A DNA stretch of 64,000 bases. Origin: Mariniphaga sp041684965 (GTDB lineage Bacteria > Bacteroidota > Bacteroidia > Bacteroidales > Prolixibacteraceae). A program made the translations under genes and the position numbers. Location of the stretch: NCBI GenBank assembly GCA_041684965.1, contig JAWLGR010000004.1, positions 1 through 64,000 on the forward strand, in the 5' to 3' direction. Shown here one piece after another: positions 1 to 9,590 of the stretch (positions are counted from its first letter, which is position 1; each line of letters opens with the position of its first letter). Under the pieces are notes generated by a model that ran no database searches, had not been told where the DNA came from, and saw nothing but the letters and a program-made list of their open reading frames with translations.

Positions 1-124
1 TAACCGGGTATTTGCTGTTGTAAAAAGACAAGTACCCTATGTGAAAATTTATCAACAAAATTTTGCCTGAAAATTTGGATATATCTTAGAATTCACGAAT
101 TGCTCTAAATTCACAAATTCATTT

Positions 125-310
125 TTGTCGTTAAGTTGTCTTTTTTTTGTTTTTTGTGTCTTTGTGGTAGGTTCTCTTCTTTTCTTTTTGTGCCTTTCAT
201 GTTTTGGTGGTAAATTTCTTCCTTTCTCTTATGTATTTGGTGGTGAATCTCTTTCTTCCTTTTGCATTGCGTGTTTTGATGGTACCTTCTCTCCCTTTCT
301 TTTGTCTCTT
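125..310. repeat. Low-complexity interspersed repeat cluster 1
   Basis: T-rich stretch with recurring words of the type TTTGGTGGTAAATTTCTT and TGTCTTTGTGGTA. Read on the minus strand it is a run of ACCACCAAAACA and CACAAAGACACAAAAA units. The same words return at 820-1010. Open frames through this stretch are lysine- or phenylalanine-rich and have no protein-like composition, so no gene is called. The rest of 1-1012 holds only AT-rich sequence, including attcgtggtttattcg words near 380-400. Confidence 0.6.
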
Positions 311-819
311 CCGTGCTCGCGTAGCATACTTCCGGCACTTTAATAATTATTCAAAGAGTACATAACTTGTATCTTAATTCGTGGTTTATTCGTGGTTTAT
401 TCGATACAAATTCGCGATTTTACGAATTTATATCATAGAAAACACGAAATAATCACGAATGAATGTTGAGAGAACACTAACTTTAAGCTAACTTTCTAAT
501 CCTTCAGTTGCTTAATCGTCTTCCAGTACCCATTACTACAGAACAGGAGATCCCTTGGTCAGATGTCAACACCGATGCAATTTTTTTATTTCCTTAATCT
601 CACTATATGATTTTAAAAACCTGAAGTGGTTTGCCAGACTATTTCCTTAATAAGCTTAATGTAATATTTCCAATTGCAGTTTGCAACTAATTAGGGAGTT
701 ATGGAAATGATGCTAAAACATATATTTGTTTAGTTCACCAATGTTGCCTTCCTGTATAAACCCCATAAATCAATTATCATAAAATATTCTCTCTTATTAA
801 GAAGTTTACTAATGTGAAT

Positions 820-1010
820 TTAAAGGTTTTGGTGGTGCTTTTTTTTCTTTTGTGTCTTCCGTGTTTTGGTGGTAAATCTCTTTATCTTCTTTCTTTTTTG
901 TGTCTTTGTGGTAAGCTCTCTTCTTTTCTTTTTGGTCTTCCGTGTTTTAGTGGTAAATCTCCTTCTTTGCTTTGGTGGTAAATCTCTTTTTCCTTTTATG
1001 TTCGAGAGGC
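820..1010. repeat. Low-complexity interspersed repeat cluster 2
   Basis: Four or more imperfect copies of TTTTGGTGGTAAATCTC separated by TTTTGTGTCTTCCGTG-like spacers, matching the cluster at 125-310. It abuts the 3' end of the AIM24-like gene, which runs on the minus strand and stops at 1013. Such CACAAAG/ACCACCAAA tandem words are a known type of bacterial intergenic repeat. Function unknown. Confidence 0.6.
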
Positions 1011-1012
1011 AA

Positions 1013-1783
1013 TTATCTTTCCAGCAAATTATCAAGCAATCCACCGCGGGCTTCCTTGCGGGTATTACCACCCCGGGGAGAAAGTTCCTTTATCAGTTTG
1101 CGGATTGGCATGCTTTGCAGCCACACTTTACCTGTTCCCCGCAAAGTAGCCAGAAAAATTCCTTCGCCGCCAAATACCATCGAGCGAAGATTACCCGCCT
1201 GTTGAATGCTGTATTCAATATTCGGTTCAAAGCCTACAATACACCCTGTATCTACTTTTAACACCTCGTTGTTCAGTTGCCTCTCAATAACAGTTCCGCC
1301 GGCATGAATAAACGCATTGCCATCACCATGCAACTGTTGCAGGATAAATCCTTCCCCTCCAAAGAAACCGGAACCGAGGCGCCGGTTGAAAGTGACGGAT
1401 ATCTTAGTACCCAGTGCAGCACACAAAAATGCATCACGCTGTACAATTATGCGTCCCCCCAGTGCTGCAAGATCTAAAGGAATGATTGTACCAGGGTAAG
1501 GTGCTGAAAATGCCACATGCTTTTTTCCCCATCCCTGGTTGGTAAAGTGTGTAAGAAACAATGACTCACCTGTAATCAGTCGTGAACCTGCCGACAGCAA
1601 TTTATCAAAGAAACCTGCATTAACATTCGACCCATCGCCCATCCGGGCGGTAAATTCAATACCATCATCCATGTACAGCATGGCACCCGCTTCAGCAATA
1701 ACTGTTTCTCCCGGATCAAGCTCCACTTCCACCAACTGAACATCGTGTCCTATTATCTTATAATCAATTTCGTGCGATTGCAT
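1013..1783 (-). CDS. TIGR00266 / AIM24 family protein
   Basis: A 256-residue protein of the AIM24 (TIGR00266) family, a beta-rich fold of uncertain biochemical role in bacteria. The family signature is visible: an N-terminal LDPGETVIAEAGAMLYMDDG segment near residues 22-41, the SAPYPGTIIPLDL segment in the middle, and the glycine-rich GSGFFGGEGFILQQLHGDG stretch near residue 137. No signal peptide or membrane segment is present, so it is probably cytosolic. Length is as expected for the family. It stands alone on the minus strand, divergent from the pseudouridine synthase gene. The family call is firm; the function is not known. Confidence 0.9.
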   Translation of the reverse strand: MQSHEIDYKIIGHDVQLVEVELDPGETVIAEAGAMLYMDDGIEFTARMGDGSNVNAGFFDKLLSAGSRLITGESLFLTHFTNQGWGKKHVAFSAPYPGTIIPLDLAALGGRIIVQRDAFLCAALGTKISVTFNRRLGSGFFGGEGFILQQLHGDGNAFIHAGGTVIERQLNNEVLKVDTGCIVGFEPNIEYSIQQAGNLRSMVFGGEGIFLATLRGTGKVWLQSMPIRKLIKELSPRGGNTRKEARGGLLDNLLER

Positions 1784-1887
1784 ATCAGATTCTGTTTATT
1801 TTGCTGCTAAAATTAAAACATTAGATTTATGGAAACCAATAAATTGTTCATATTTTTTCCGATCTTTGTAAAAATATGATTTTCATA

Positions 1888-2838
1888 ATGAACAGAAATT
1901 TAAATAAGAACCGCATCAATAAATCTGCTTCCGAAAAAAGAGGAAGAACCAACCGTCCGGCAGAGAAAAGCAGATTAACCGGAAAGGAAAAACGAAGCAA
2001 ATTTGAAAGCAGGGATGGAAGAGACAGTCAGACAGGCAGGGTCGGAAGAATTGCCGGCAGTAAAAAAGCAGCTAAATCTTTCAAACCGGAACCAGTTGCC
2101 CGGAACCGGCCTGTAAAATCAGCAACTACCGGCGAAATGCGACTGAACCGGTTTATTGCCAATGCGGGTGTATGTTCCCGGCGAGAAGCCGATAAATTCA
2201 TTGCTGCAGGTTTGGTAACCGTAAACGGAAAGACAACAACTGAACTGGGTGTAAAGGTTAAAATGACCGACGATGTACGGTTTGATGGCCGGAAACTGAA
2301 TGCAGAGAAAAAAGTATATCTGTTACTGAATAAGCCTAAGGATTACGTTACCACCACCGGAGACCCCCATGCTGATCGTACCGTGATGGATTTGATACGA
2401 GATGCATGTGAGGAACGGGTGTACCCTGTTGGAAGACTCGATAAGTCAACCACAGGCGTATTACTTTTTACCAATGACGGAGAACTGTCTGACCGGCTTA
2501 CCCATCCCGGCCACCGGATGAAAAAAATTTACCAGGTGACCCTCGATAAGCCACTTACAAAAAATCACCTGGTACAGATTGCCGATGGCATTGAACTGGA
2601 AGATGGTCCCATCGCCGCAGATGCCATCAGTTACATTGATCAAACAGCCAAAAATGAAATAGGAATCGAAATCCACTCCGGACGTAACCGTATTGTAAGG
2701 CGTTTATTTGAGCACCTGGGTTACCGGGTAAGAAAACTGGACCGTGTATATTTCGCCGGATTGACAAAGAAAAACCTGCCCCGTGGTAAATGGAGGTTCC
2801 TTTCACACAAAGAGGTGCAGTTTTTACAAATGAAATAA
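1888..2838 (+). CDS. rRNA pseudouridine synthase, RsuA/RluB family
   Basis: Isomerises a specific uridine of rRNA to pseudouridine. The order is a basic, low-complexity N-terminal extension of about 85 residues (rich in K, R and S), an S4 RNA-binding domain (MRLNRFIANAGVCSRREADK), then the catalytic domain with the RsuA-type active-site motif GRLDKSTTGVLLFTNDGEL, where D is the catalytic aspartate, and the late ...HSGRNRIVRRLFEHLGY motif. A basic N-terminal extension is common in Bacteroidetes homologues. An earlier ATG at 1876 would add four residues; 1888 is preferred because a TTTG-like promoter element sits at 1865-1868, very close to the first ATG. Which rRNA position it modifies cannot be told from sequence. 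Confidence 0.93.
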   Translation: MNRNLNKNRINKSASEKRGRTNRPAEKSRLTGKEKRSKFESRDGRDSQTGRVGRIAGSKKAAKSFKPEPVARNRPVKSATTGEMRLNRFIANAGVCSRREADKFIAAGLVTVNGKTTTELGVKVKMTDDVRFDGRKLNAEKKVYLLLNKPKDYVTTTGDPHADRTVMDLIRDACEERVYPVGRLDKSTTGVLLFTNDGELSDRLTHPGHRMKKIYQVTLDKPLTKNHLVQIADGIELEDGPIAADAISYIDQTAKNEIGIEIHSGRNRIVRRLFEHLGYRVRKLDRVYFAGLTKKNLPRGKWRFLSHKEVQFLQMK

Positions 2839-2879
2839 TCACAAATTAAAAATATGCACTTCACTTTCGGACACAGCTG

Positions 2880-3782
2880 TCAACCTCTAAGTTCCACTTT
2901 AAAAAATCGCTCCAGCTTTTGATAAAATTCTGCTGGCGGTGCGGTGAAAAACTGTTTCAAACGGAGTTGAAGTTTTAATTGATTCATCTCACGAAGATTT
3001 TCCACCTGATTTATTATAACAAGCAGCTGTTCTTCATCGAAAGCATATTTTTCATTTAACAAATCTTCAGAAAAAACATGCAGGTCATGATCGTCACCCA
3101 ATTGATCGGTAATTTTATTCAACTGATCGGTCTTTAATTTGAAATAACGTGGATGCAAAAACCGGATGAATTCAAACTGGTACCAAAGTCGCTTGAGCTT
3201 CTTCCTCAAGTTATGCCACTCTTCAGGATGCGGATTAGCCGGCATCTGCCGGTAAAGATGATAACTGGTAATGTACGACCTGTTAATTTCACGGCAAATA
3301 TGAATCTTTTCAGGCAACCCGCTGTTATTCATTATAAGTACTTTTTCAAAACCATCAAAGAACGTACGGATGGTATTGTGAAGGTTGTTTTCCCAAAACC
3401 CCCGGACCAGCAGTTGCTTATTCTTTTCGGTCAGCATCTCACGGGCAGCTTTTATTTTCTTCTCAGGAAGAAGAGAATTGGAGGCGATTTCCCGGTCGAA
3501 CAGATCAAGATTAACCGCCGATTCCCGTAGTGGTGCCAGCACTTTACCAAAATTCCGGATATCCTCGCTTAGCTGTAATGCAGGACTTTCAGGAATTTCG
3601 GTAAACAATCTAAGCAATGCTCTTAATCGCTTAAACCCCCTGCGTAATTCATGTACTTTTTGATTGGCCGAAATATTTTCAGCAGCACAAAAATAAGCTG
3701 CTTTCCCAGCTTGACGCGAAACGGCCTGTAACAATTTGTTTCCGATTTTCTGAACCATAAATTGAATCAACGCTTCAAACAA
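2880..3782 (-). CDS. CHAD domain protein
   Basis: A 300-residue all-helical protein of the CHAD family (conserved histidine alpha-helical domain), which binds polyphosphate. Two hallmark helices are visible: VHELRRGFKRLRALLRLF near residue 43 and EEWHNLRKKLKRLWYQFEFI near residue 185, each with the conserved His and Arg/Lys pattern that forms the basic pore. There is no fused CYTH/triphosphatase domain, so it is a stand-alone CHAD protein. It is convergent with the pseudouridine synthase gene, with a 41-bp gap. Cytosolic; the phosphate-polymer role is family knowledge, not shown here. Confidence 0.88.
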   Translation of the reverse strand: MFEALIQFMVQKIGNKLLQAVSRQAGKAAYFCAAENISANQKVHELRRGFKRLRALLRLFTEIPESPALQLSEDIRNFGKVLAPLRESAVNLDLFDREIASNSLLPEKKIKAAREMLTEKNKQLLVRGFWENNLHNTIRTFFDGFEKVLIMNNSGLPEKIHICREINRSYITSYHLYRQMPANPHPEEWHNLRKKLKRLWYQFEFIRFLHPRYFKLKTDQLNKITDQLGDDHDLHVFSEDLLNEKYAFDEEQLLVIINQVENLREMNQLKLQLRLKQFFTAPPAEFYQKLERFFKVELRG

Positions 3783-3886
3783 AAATAACGATTATTCGGA
3801 AATAAAACTGAAATAGCAATTTATCAAACTATTCTACCCTTATTTTATTTATCTTCATTATCAAATTAACATGTAAAATCTTAACT

Positions 3887-4945
3887 ATGATTACCCGGTT
3901 ATCGCTGTTCATAGTACTGAATATTCTTTCAACACTTTTACCTGCACAAAGCATTGAATTACTCAAGAAATCCCTTGACAGTATCACAACAGAAAAGTCA
4001 ATTCTTCAACAAAAAATTGAAGAGCTGGAATTAATCGAAAAGGAATATGCCAGGTTAATTGAAGAAGACAGCATAGCCTTTTCAATCCTGAACATTGATC
4101 TCAAACCGGTCTCCGACGGAGAAATTGTAGAGCATTCCTATTACACTCTCTCCTATTCAGAGCAAAATGAACAGGCAAAATGGGTTTACTATAAACTTAC
4201 AGACAAAATGCTTGAAGGAAAAACTGCCCGGACTGATAATTTCAAAGTTGACAACCACGTTTCAACACTTTCAGCACATCCGGCCGATTATGCCGGAGCC
4301 TGCTATGACAGGGGACATTTATGCCCGGCAGGTGACATGACCGTAAATCTGGTGGCCATGTCTGAATCGTTCTTCATGTCAAATGTTTCTCCACAGGTTC
4401 CATCCTTCAACAGGGGTATATGGCAAAAACTGGAGGCGACAGTCAGAAACTGGGCACACATCGAAAAAGAAATTCATATAGTTACCGGCCCTGTCTTTAT
4501 AAATAATTTAGGAATTCTTCCGGGATGCAATGTTACAATACCAGGTTATTATTATAAAGTAGTTTTTGATGCAACCGAAGAATACAAAATGATTGCCCTG
4601 CTGTTGCCGAATGCAAAAGGAGATAAGTCTTTGCAAGAATATGTAGTTACGGTCAATTATGTTGAAGAATTAACAGGAATTGATTTTTTCCCAGGATTGC
4701 CTGACAGTATTGAAAACAAACTGGAAGCCAATTCCAATCCTTTGCTTTGGGAATTTAAGGAATATGAAAGCTCAGCATCTATAGAAGCACCGGCAGTTCA
4801 ATGTAGCGGAAAAGTAAAATCAACAGGATTGCAGTGCAGGAATAAAACAACCAACCAAAATGGTTACTGCCATTTACACCAGTCGCAATTAAATCATGAA
4901 GGTGATGAAGATCCCGGTAAGATTAAACTCGATTGTCAGGAATGA
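3887..4945 (+). CDS. Secreted DNA/RNA non-specific endonuclease (NUC1 family)
   Basis: A 352-residue beta-beta-alpha metal (His-Me) nuclease related to Serratia nuclease. A signal peptide covers residues 1 to about 20 (ends LLPAQS), followed by a predicted coiled coil (about 25-65). The catalytic motif DRGHLCPAGDM lies at residues 141-151 with His144 as general base; the metal-binding Asn region follows in FMSNVSPQVPSFNRGIWQKLE. The C-terminus (about residues 303-335) carries a small Cys/His motif, CSGKVKSTGLQC...GYCHLHQ, which looks like a zinc-binding appendage found on other secreted or phage-type proteins. Probably periplasmic or extracellular nucleic-acid degradation. No operon partner. 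Confidence 0.88.
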   Translation: MITRLSLFIVLNILSTLLPAQSIELLKKSLDSITTEKSILQQKIEELELIEKEYARLIEEDSIAFSILNIDLKPVSDGEIVEHSYYTLSYSEQNEQAKWVYYKLTDKMLEGKTARTDNFKVDNHVSTLSAHPADYAGACYDRGHLCPAGDMTVNLVAMSESFFMSNVSPQVPSFNRGIWQKLEATVRNWAHIEKEIHIVTGPVFINNLGILPGCNVTIPGYYYKVVFDATEEYKMIALLLPNAKGDKSLQEYVVTVNYVEELTGIDFFPGLPDSIENKLEANSNPLLWEFKEYESSASIEAPAVQCSGKVKSTGLQCRNKTTNQNGYCHLHQSQLNHEGDEDPGKIKLDCQE

Positions 4946-5213
4946 CTCATCGACACTTCGAAAAACTTTGCTCCCGCCTTCTAACTTGCACCCTTCCCTG
5001 GAATCTGGGTCTGTTATTATCCCTAATCTTTTCTCACAGGTTGGAAAAGGTTGAAATTTATTTTGGGTAGAATAAATTCGCTTCTCATGCACTCATTAAT
5101 TTCACTTCCTGCCATTTCAAGAGCGATACAACTCTTTCCTACAATAGAATACTGTTCTTTGCCACGGATAAGGAAAAATATACATTTTTTTATTATTTTC
5201 ACTGAATCCCTTT
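4946..5213. other. Intergenic region, no gene seen
   Basis: The 340-bp gap between the endonuclease and the Gfo/Idh gene has no convincing reading frame. The only element noted is the candidate promoter at 5214-5221. Confidence 0.5.
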
Positions 5214-5221
5214 TAACTTTG
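5214..5221 (+). promoter_or_regulatory. Candidate -7 box (TAACTTTG) of the Gfo/Idh operon
   Basis: TAACTTTG matches the Bacteroidetes -7 consensus TAnnTTTG. It sits about 65 nt before the start codon. No good TTTG -33 element lies at the usual 19-21 nt spacing, so the call is tentative. Confidence 0.35.
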
Positions 5222-5285
5222 GGAGAACGGAATGATTCCGACAGAGATACCGGTATTATGATTAAATAAATAAAAAGTTATACCT

Positions 5286-6659
5286 ATGAAACCTGCATCA
5301 ACCACCCGCCGGAAATTCATACAAACAACAGCCGTTGCTGCCCTTGCAGCACCTTATGTTCTCAGTTCCTGTTCGAATAATGAAATTCTGATCCATGCCT
5401 GCATTGGCGTAGGCGGAATGATGGGACGGGGCGATTTGAATAACTTCCTGAGCCACCCCCGGGTGAAGATTGTTGCCATTTGCGATGTGGATGAAAATAT
5501 GCTTGAAAAAGCATCGGAAGTGGTACCTGAAGCACACAGGTATACCGACTGGCGTGAAATGCTGGAGAAAGAAGGCAGCAATATTCATTCGGTGAATGTA
5601 ACGGTTCCCGATCACAACCATTTTATAATTGCCTGGAATGCAATTCAGAAAGGAATACATGTGTATTGCCAGAAGCCAATGTGCCACGACGTTGCCGAAG
5701 TAAGGGAGCTGACAAGAGCAGCCCGTGAAAAGGGAGTAACCACCCAGTTGGGAACACAGTATGCCTCTTCGGAAAACGACAGGAAAGCAGTGCAAATGAT
5801 AAAAGATGGTGCGGTGGGAAAAATACGCCATGTATACCTATGTTCGAACAGGCCCGGTGCAGAAAAGTACCGCCTGTCCGGCCCACGGCCGGCAACAGGT
5901 GAAGCAGTCCCCGCCGGTCTTAACTGGGATGTTTGGATTGGCACAGCTCCTGTAAGGGAATATGTACCCGAAATATATCATCCGGTTATGTGGCGTTCGT
6001 GGCTCGATTTCGGTACCGGATGGTCGGGCGATATCGGATGCCATATTTTTAATCCGGTATGGAAGGGGCTCAGCCTGAAAGCTCCGCTCGATGTGAAGGC
6101 TGAAGTGCAGGAGTCGTGGAAAAATTCACCTGAACGAAAAGCCGATACCTGGCCGCAGGCAAACCATATCATCTGGACATTTCCAGGCAATGAACTCATC
6201 GAATCGGATAATCTTACAGTAGAATGGTTCGACGGCGACATTTACCCTCCGCGGGATGTAATGGCCCTGTTCCCGGGAGACCCTTACCCTCCCGAATCGG
6301 CATTGCTTGTCGGAACAAAAGGGGCCTTGCTTTATGCACACGGGAACGATACAGCTCTGTTACCTTACAATGAATTCAGAAATTACAGGGTGCCGAAACC
6401 AGAACCGCGGAACCATTACCACAATTTTGTGGATTGCTGTTTAACCAATAAAAATCCGGAGTCACCTTTTTCGGTTACCGGACCTATGACCGAAGCCATC
6501 CTGCTAGGGACTGTCGCTGCACGGGTACCTGATACCTTGTTGCAGTGGGATTCGGAAAATATGAAAATACCAAACAACCCTGAAGTAGAAAAACTGCTCC
6601 GCCGGCAATACAGGAAGGGGTGGAATGTGCAAGGTGCATCAATGGCTATCGGGAAATGA
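5286..6659 (+). CDS. Exported Gfo/Idh/MocA family oxidoreductase
   Basis: NAD(P)-dependent sugar or cyclitol dehydrogenase family, 457 residues. A twin-arginine type leader (TTRRKFIQTTAVAALAAPYVLSSC) suggests export of the folded cofactor-loaded enzyme; the SSC at its end could also be a lipobox. The Rossmann segment follows (ACIGVGGMMGRGDL, then AICDVDE), and the family EKP motif appears as QKPMCHD near residue 132. The C-terminal domain contains WRSWLDFGTGWSGDIGCHIF, typical of the exported Bacteroidetes and Planctomycetes subgroup. It is followed 65 bp downstream by a DUF4832 glycosidase-like gene on the same strand, suggesting joint carbohydrate use. Substrate unknown. Confidence 0.92.
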   Translation: MKPASTTRRKFIQTTAVAALAAPYVLSSCSNNEILIHACIGVGGMMGRGDLNNFLSHPRVKIVAICDVDENMLEKASEVVPEAHRYTDWREMLEKEGSNIHSVNVTVPDHNHFIIAWNAIQKGIHVYCQKPMCHDVAEVRELTRAAREKGVTTQLGTQYASSENDRKAVQMIKDGAVGKIRHVYLCSNRPGAEKYRLSGPRPATGEAVPAGLNWDVWIGTAPVREYVPEIYHPVMWRSWLDFGTGWSGDIGCHIFNPVWKGLSLKAPLDVKAEVQESWKNSPERKADTWPQANHIIWTFPGNELIESDNLTVEWFDGDIYPPRDVMALFPGDPYPPESALLVGTKGALLYAHGNDTALLPYNEFRNYRVPKPEPRNHYHNFVDCCLTNKNPESPFSVTGPMTEAILLGTVAARVPDTLLQWDSENMKIPNNPEVEKLLRRQYRKGWNVQGASMAIGK

Positions 6660-6724
6660 GAGTTCCCTGTCTGCCATGACAGGCAGGCATATAATACCAT
6701 TTGAAAACAAATAATTTAAATCAT

Positions 6725-8191
6725 ATGAAAAAGTTTATCTTATTCCTTTTTTGCAGCATCGCAGGATGTATTATCCTGGCAGCCCAGGAGATGGTGAAAG
6801 TCCTGCCAAAGGAAATTGACGATGTATTGTTGAATCCCGGTATCGGATTTATGACTTTTCAACGGTTTAACGGGGATAAGTTGAATGAAGGTTCACGCTG
6901 GACCGAAGGACTGCCAATTGAATACCAGGATTTTGATGGTGACCTGACGAATATCGGGTATCCTCAGACCACGATGGCATACTTTCGTGTAAACTGGAGA
7001 TTTTTGGAGCCCCAACCGGGGAAGTACAACTGGGAAATGATTGATAAAGCCCTGAGAACTGCTGCAGAACGTAAACAAACATTGATGTTGAGGATATCAC
7101 CCTATGAATCCGGCGATGAAAAGGATGTGCCCGTATGGTACAGAGAGATGGTGGGCGAGGAAAAAAATCTGAAATCAAAAATATGGAGGACTGATCCTGA
7201 AAACCCGAAGTTCATTGAATATTTTGGAGGAATGATAAAAGAGCTGGGACAGCGGTATGACGGACATCCGGATTTGGAATCTGTTGATATTTCATTTGTG
7301 GGGTATTGGGGAGAAGGAAACGGAACTCATCTGCTGACCGATGCAACAAGGCTGGCCCTGATCAATGTTTATCTTGATAATTTCAAAAAAACCTGGCTGA
7401 CTTTTCAGCCTCTTAACGGGGATGCCCCTGATCCCGGACTCCTGGTGCGGGGAACAAATATCGCTGCCTTCTGGCCTGATGGCAGAAATAACGGAACAGG
7501 ACCAAACATGCGACATCTTGGTTGGCGGCTCGACTGCCTGGGAGATTTAAGATCTTCACGCTGGAATGCAATGACTGATGCTTATCCCCAGGATATCATT
7601 AAAAGTGGCATGAGCGAAGCCTGGAAAAAAGCACCGGTCACACTTGAAATCTGCGCAACGTTTATGAGCTGGCTGGAAAAATACAATTACTCAAAAGAAA
7701 TGGTTGAATTCAGCATGGAACAAGGCCTCAAATGGCATATGTCTTCCTTTAACGCAAAAAGTTCTCCCGTACCGGAAGAATGGAAACCGCTGGTAGATAA
7801 CTGGCTGAAAAGAATGGGATACCGGTATGTTCTTCGCAGGTTTTCATTCCCTTCAGCTGCAAATGTGCACGGGCAAATGCTCATTACCTCGTTGTGGGAT
7901 AATAAAGGTGTTGCACCCATCTACAGAGATTACAAATTTGCCGTCAGGCTTAAAAACGATCAGAGAACAGAAGTCTTCTGTACCGGTGCTGATCTTCTAT
8001 CGTGGTTGCCCGGAGATATTATCCATGATGAAAAGTTCTATATTCCTTTGGATATGCAAACTGGTACCTACCAAATAGCTGTAGCCATCGTTGAACCTGT
8101 TTCTCTTGAACCCAAAGTAAAACTGGCCATCGAAGGAATAGATGAGGAAGGTTGGTACCCGATGGGTGAGATTAAAATTACGGATAACTGA
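6725..8191 (+). CDS. Secreted DUF4832-type glycosidase-like protein
   Basis: About 488 residues with a clear signal peptide (MKKFILFLFCSIAGCIILAA). The mature start has the LNPGIGFMTFQRF motif of DUF4832/DUF4874 proteins, followed by a TIM-barrel-like region with FRVNWRFLEPQPGKYNW, the pattern of glycoside hydrolase clan A relatives, and a SFVGYWGEGNGTH strand end that may hold an acid residue. The C-terminal ~120 residues look like a beta-sandwich (DUF4832). An in-frame ATG at 6701 is possible, but 6725 gives a proper signal peptide. Likely works on polysaccharide outside the cytoplasm together with the upstream oxidoreductase. Enzymatic activity is inferred, not shown. Confidence 0.82.
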   Translation: MKKFILFLFCSIAGCIILAAQEMVKVLPKEIDDVLLNPGIGFMTFQRFNGDKLNEGSRWTEGLPIEYQDFDGDLTNIGYPQTTMAYFRVNWRFLEPQPGKYNWEMIDKALRTAAERKQTLMLRISPYESGDEKDVPVWYREMVGEEKNLKSKIWRTDPENPKFIEYFGGMIKELGQRYDGHPDLESVDISFVGYWGEGNGTHLLTDATRLALINVYLDNFKKTWLTFQPLNGDAPDPGLLVRGTNIAAFWPDGRNNGTGPNMRHLGWRLDCLGDLRSSRWNAMTDAYPQDIIKSGMSEAWKKAPVTLEICATFMSWLEKYNYSKEMVEFSMEQGLKWHMSSFNAKSSPVPEEWKPLVDNWLKRMGYRYVLRRFSFPSAANVHGQMLITSLWDNKGVAPIYRDYKFAVRLKNDQRTEVFCTGADLLSWLPGDIIHDEKFYIPLDMQTGTYQIAVAIVEPVSLEPKVKLAIEGIDEEGWYPMGEIKITDN

Positions 8192-8341
8192 TAAGGAGTA
8201 TAAAATATATAAAAGCGTAAATTTTTATGTCTCCTATCAGGTGCATTTTAACCATGTAAAGCCGAATTGAATACAATATTCAAAATTGCTATCTGAATAT
8301 TTTGTTACTTTAGCAATTCCTGATTACATTTATATGGCCGT

Positions 8342-9499
8342 ATGTCAGGAATAATCAGATACGTTACAAAAGAAAAAAACATAAACAGCATGCGCGAAAA
8401 AAAAAGTCCATTAAAATTAATCGTTCTTTTCATCTTGGTTGGCTTCAGTGTTTTTTCAAGTGAACCTTTTTCATTTCAAAAATATCTAAGTTCGTTAATT
8501 TGGGAAGATGATTTTGAAGATGGGTTAGCCCTGAAAACAAAATATGAGGATGCCAATACAAACGGACTTTCCATAACACAGGAAGAAGCTTTTGACGGAA
8601 AAAATTCGTTAGAGCAAAAATATACCCAGGGGCAGATAGATGCCGGTTGGATATGTAAAGTTAATAACCATGGTTACCCAGACCATATTTTTATGCGTTG
8701 GTACCACAAATTTGAGGATGGATTTGAAGGATTCCCTCCTAAAATGGCAAGAATTCGTCACAGAGACAGACAAATATGGAAGACAAGTTATGCTGTTCAT
8801 TGCTGGATCACCAATGAAGGTGAAGTTGTTTTAGATGTTCGTGCAAACAATAGCTCCCAGGCCAATTCATCTGGTTATCTTCCTATTGCCCGTTCAGGAT
8901 TTAACTTTAAAGAAAATATAGGGAAATGGGTATGTTTTGAAATGGAAGTAAAATTAAATTCTCCGGGAAAAAAAGACGGATTATATCGGCTATGGATCAA
9001 TGATGAACTCAAAATAGAACGATTAAATGTTGACCTTAGAGGGAATACATCTGAAAAAATAAACGAGTTGATGTTGGATTGCTACTGGAACAATGGTTCA
9101 CCCAAACAGCAAAGCCGGTTTTATGATGATTTTGTTGTTTCTGAAAACAAAATCGGAATGAAATCCGGAACTCCTGTAAATGTTAGTGGAACGGGTAAAA
9201 ACCTATCATTATTCTCATTACATCAAAATTTTCCAAATCCATTTCATTCAACAACTTCAATTAACTATTCAATCCCAGGCACTGCGCACGTTTTAATAAA
9301 AGTTTATGATATCACTGGAAATGAAGTAATCACATTAGTCGACGAGATGAAGTTATCCGGTAATCACACAATAGAATGGAACGGAACAGACTATGCAGGG
9401 AGGCAAGTTATCAACGGATTGTATTTTTATAAACTACTCATTCAATCCGAATCCGGCAATAATTTAAATAAATCAAAAAAAATGTTCTTAAAAAGATAA
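8342..9499 (+). CDS. T9SS-exported lectin/polysaccharide-lyase-like protein
   Basis: A 385-residue exported protein. After an N-terminal hydrophobic segment (LKLIVLFILVGFSVFSS, with the Met at 8390 as an alternative start) lies a jelly-roll domain (residues about 50-275) that starts WEDDFEDGL and contains FMRWYHKF and GKWVCFEMEVKLNSPG...DGLYRLWIND, as in concanavalin-A-like polysaccharide lyases. The C-terminal 90 residues (HQNFPNPFHSTTSINYSI...) form a type-A T9SS sorting domain with a FlgD-like Ig fold, which directs export through the type IX system. It follows the DUF4832 gene by 150 bp on the same strand. Carbohydrate binding or cleavage is inferred from the fold only. Confidence 0.8.
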   Translation: MSGIIRYVTKEKNINSMREKKSPLKLIVLFILVGFSVFSSEPFSFQKYLSSLIWEDDFEDGLALKTKYEDANTNGLSITQEEAFDGKNSLEQKYTQGQIDAGWICKVNNHGYPDHIFMRWYHKFEDGFEGFPPKMARIRHRDRQIWKTSYAVHCWITNEGEVVLDVRANNSSQANSSGYLPIARSGFNFKENIGKWVCFEMEVKLNSPGKKDGLYRLWINDELKIERLNVDLRGNTSEKINELMLDCYWNNGSPKQQSRFYDDFVVSENKIGMKSGTPVNVSGTGKNLSLFSLHQNFPNPFHSTTSINYSIPGTAHVLIKVYDITGNEVITLVDEMKLSGNHTIEWNGTDYAGRQVINGLYFYKLLIQSESGNNLNKSKKMFLKR

Positions 9500-9590
9500 A
9501 ATTCGACAATGCACAAATCACAATCTCAACCATTGGGATAATACTTCAGAAAAATATTCATTAACAAACGAATCTGGCAATAAGAATGAT

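Noticed and set aside
111..343. Two small open frames on opposite strands near the window start
   Set aside because: Both derive from low-complexity T-rich or A-rich repeat sequence (runs of KRKEE or FFLF), with no start signal or family.
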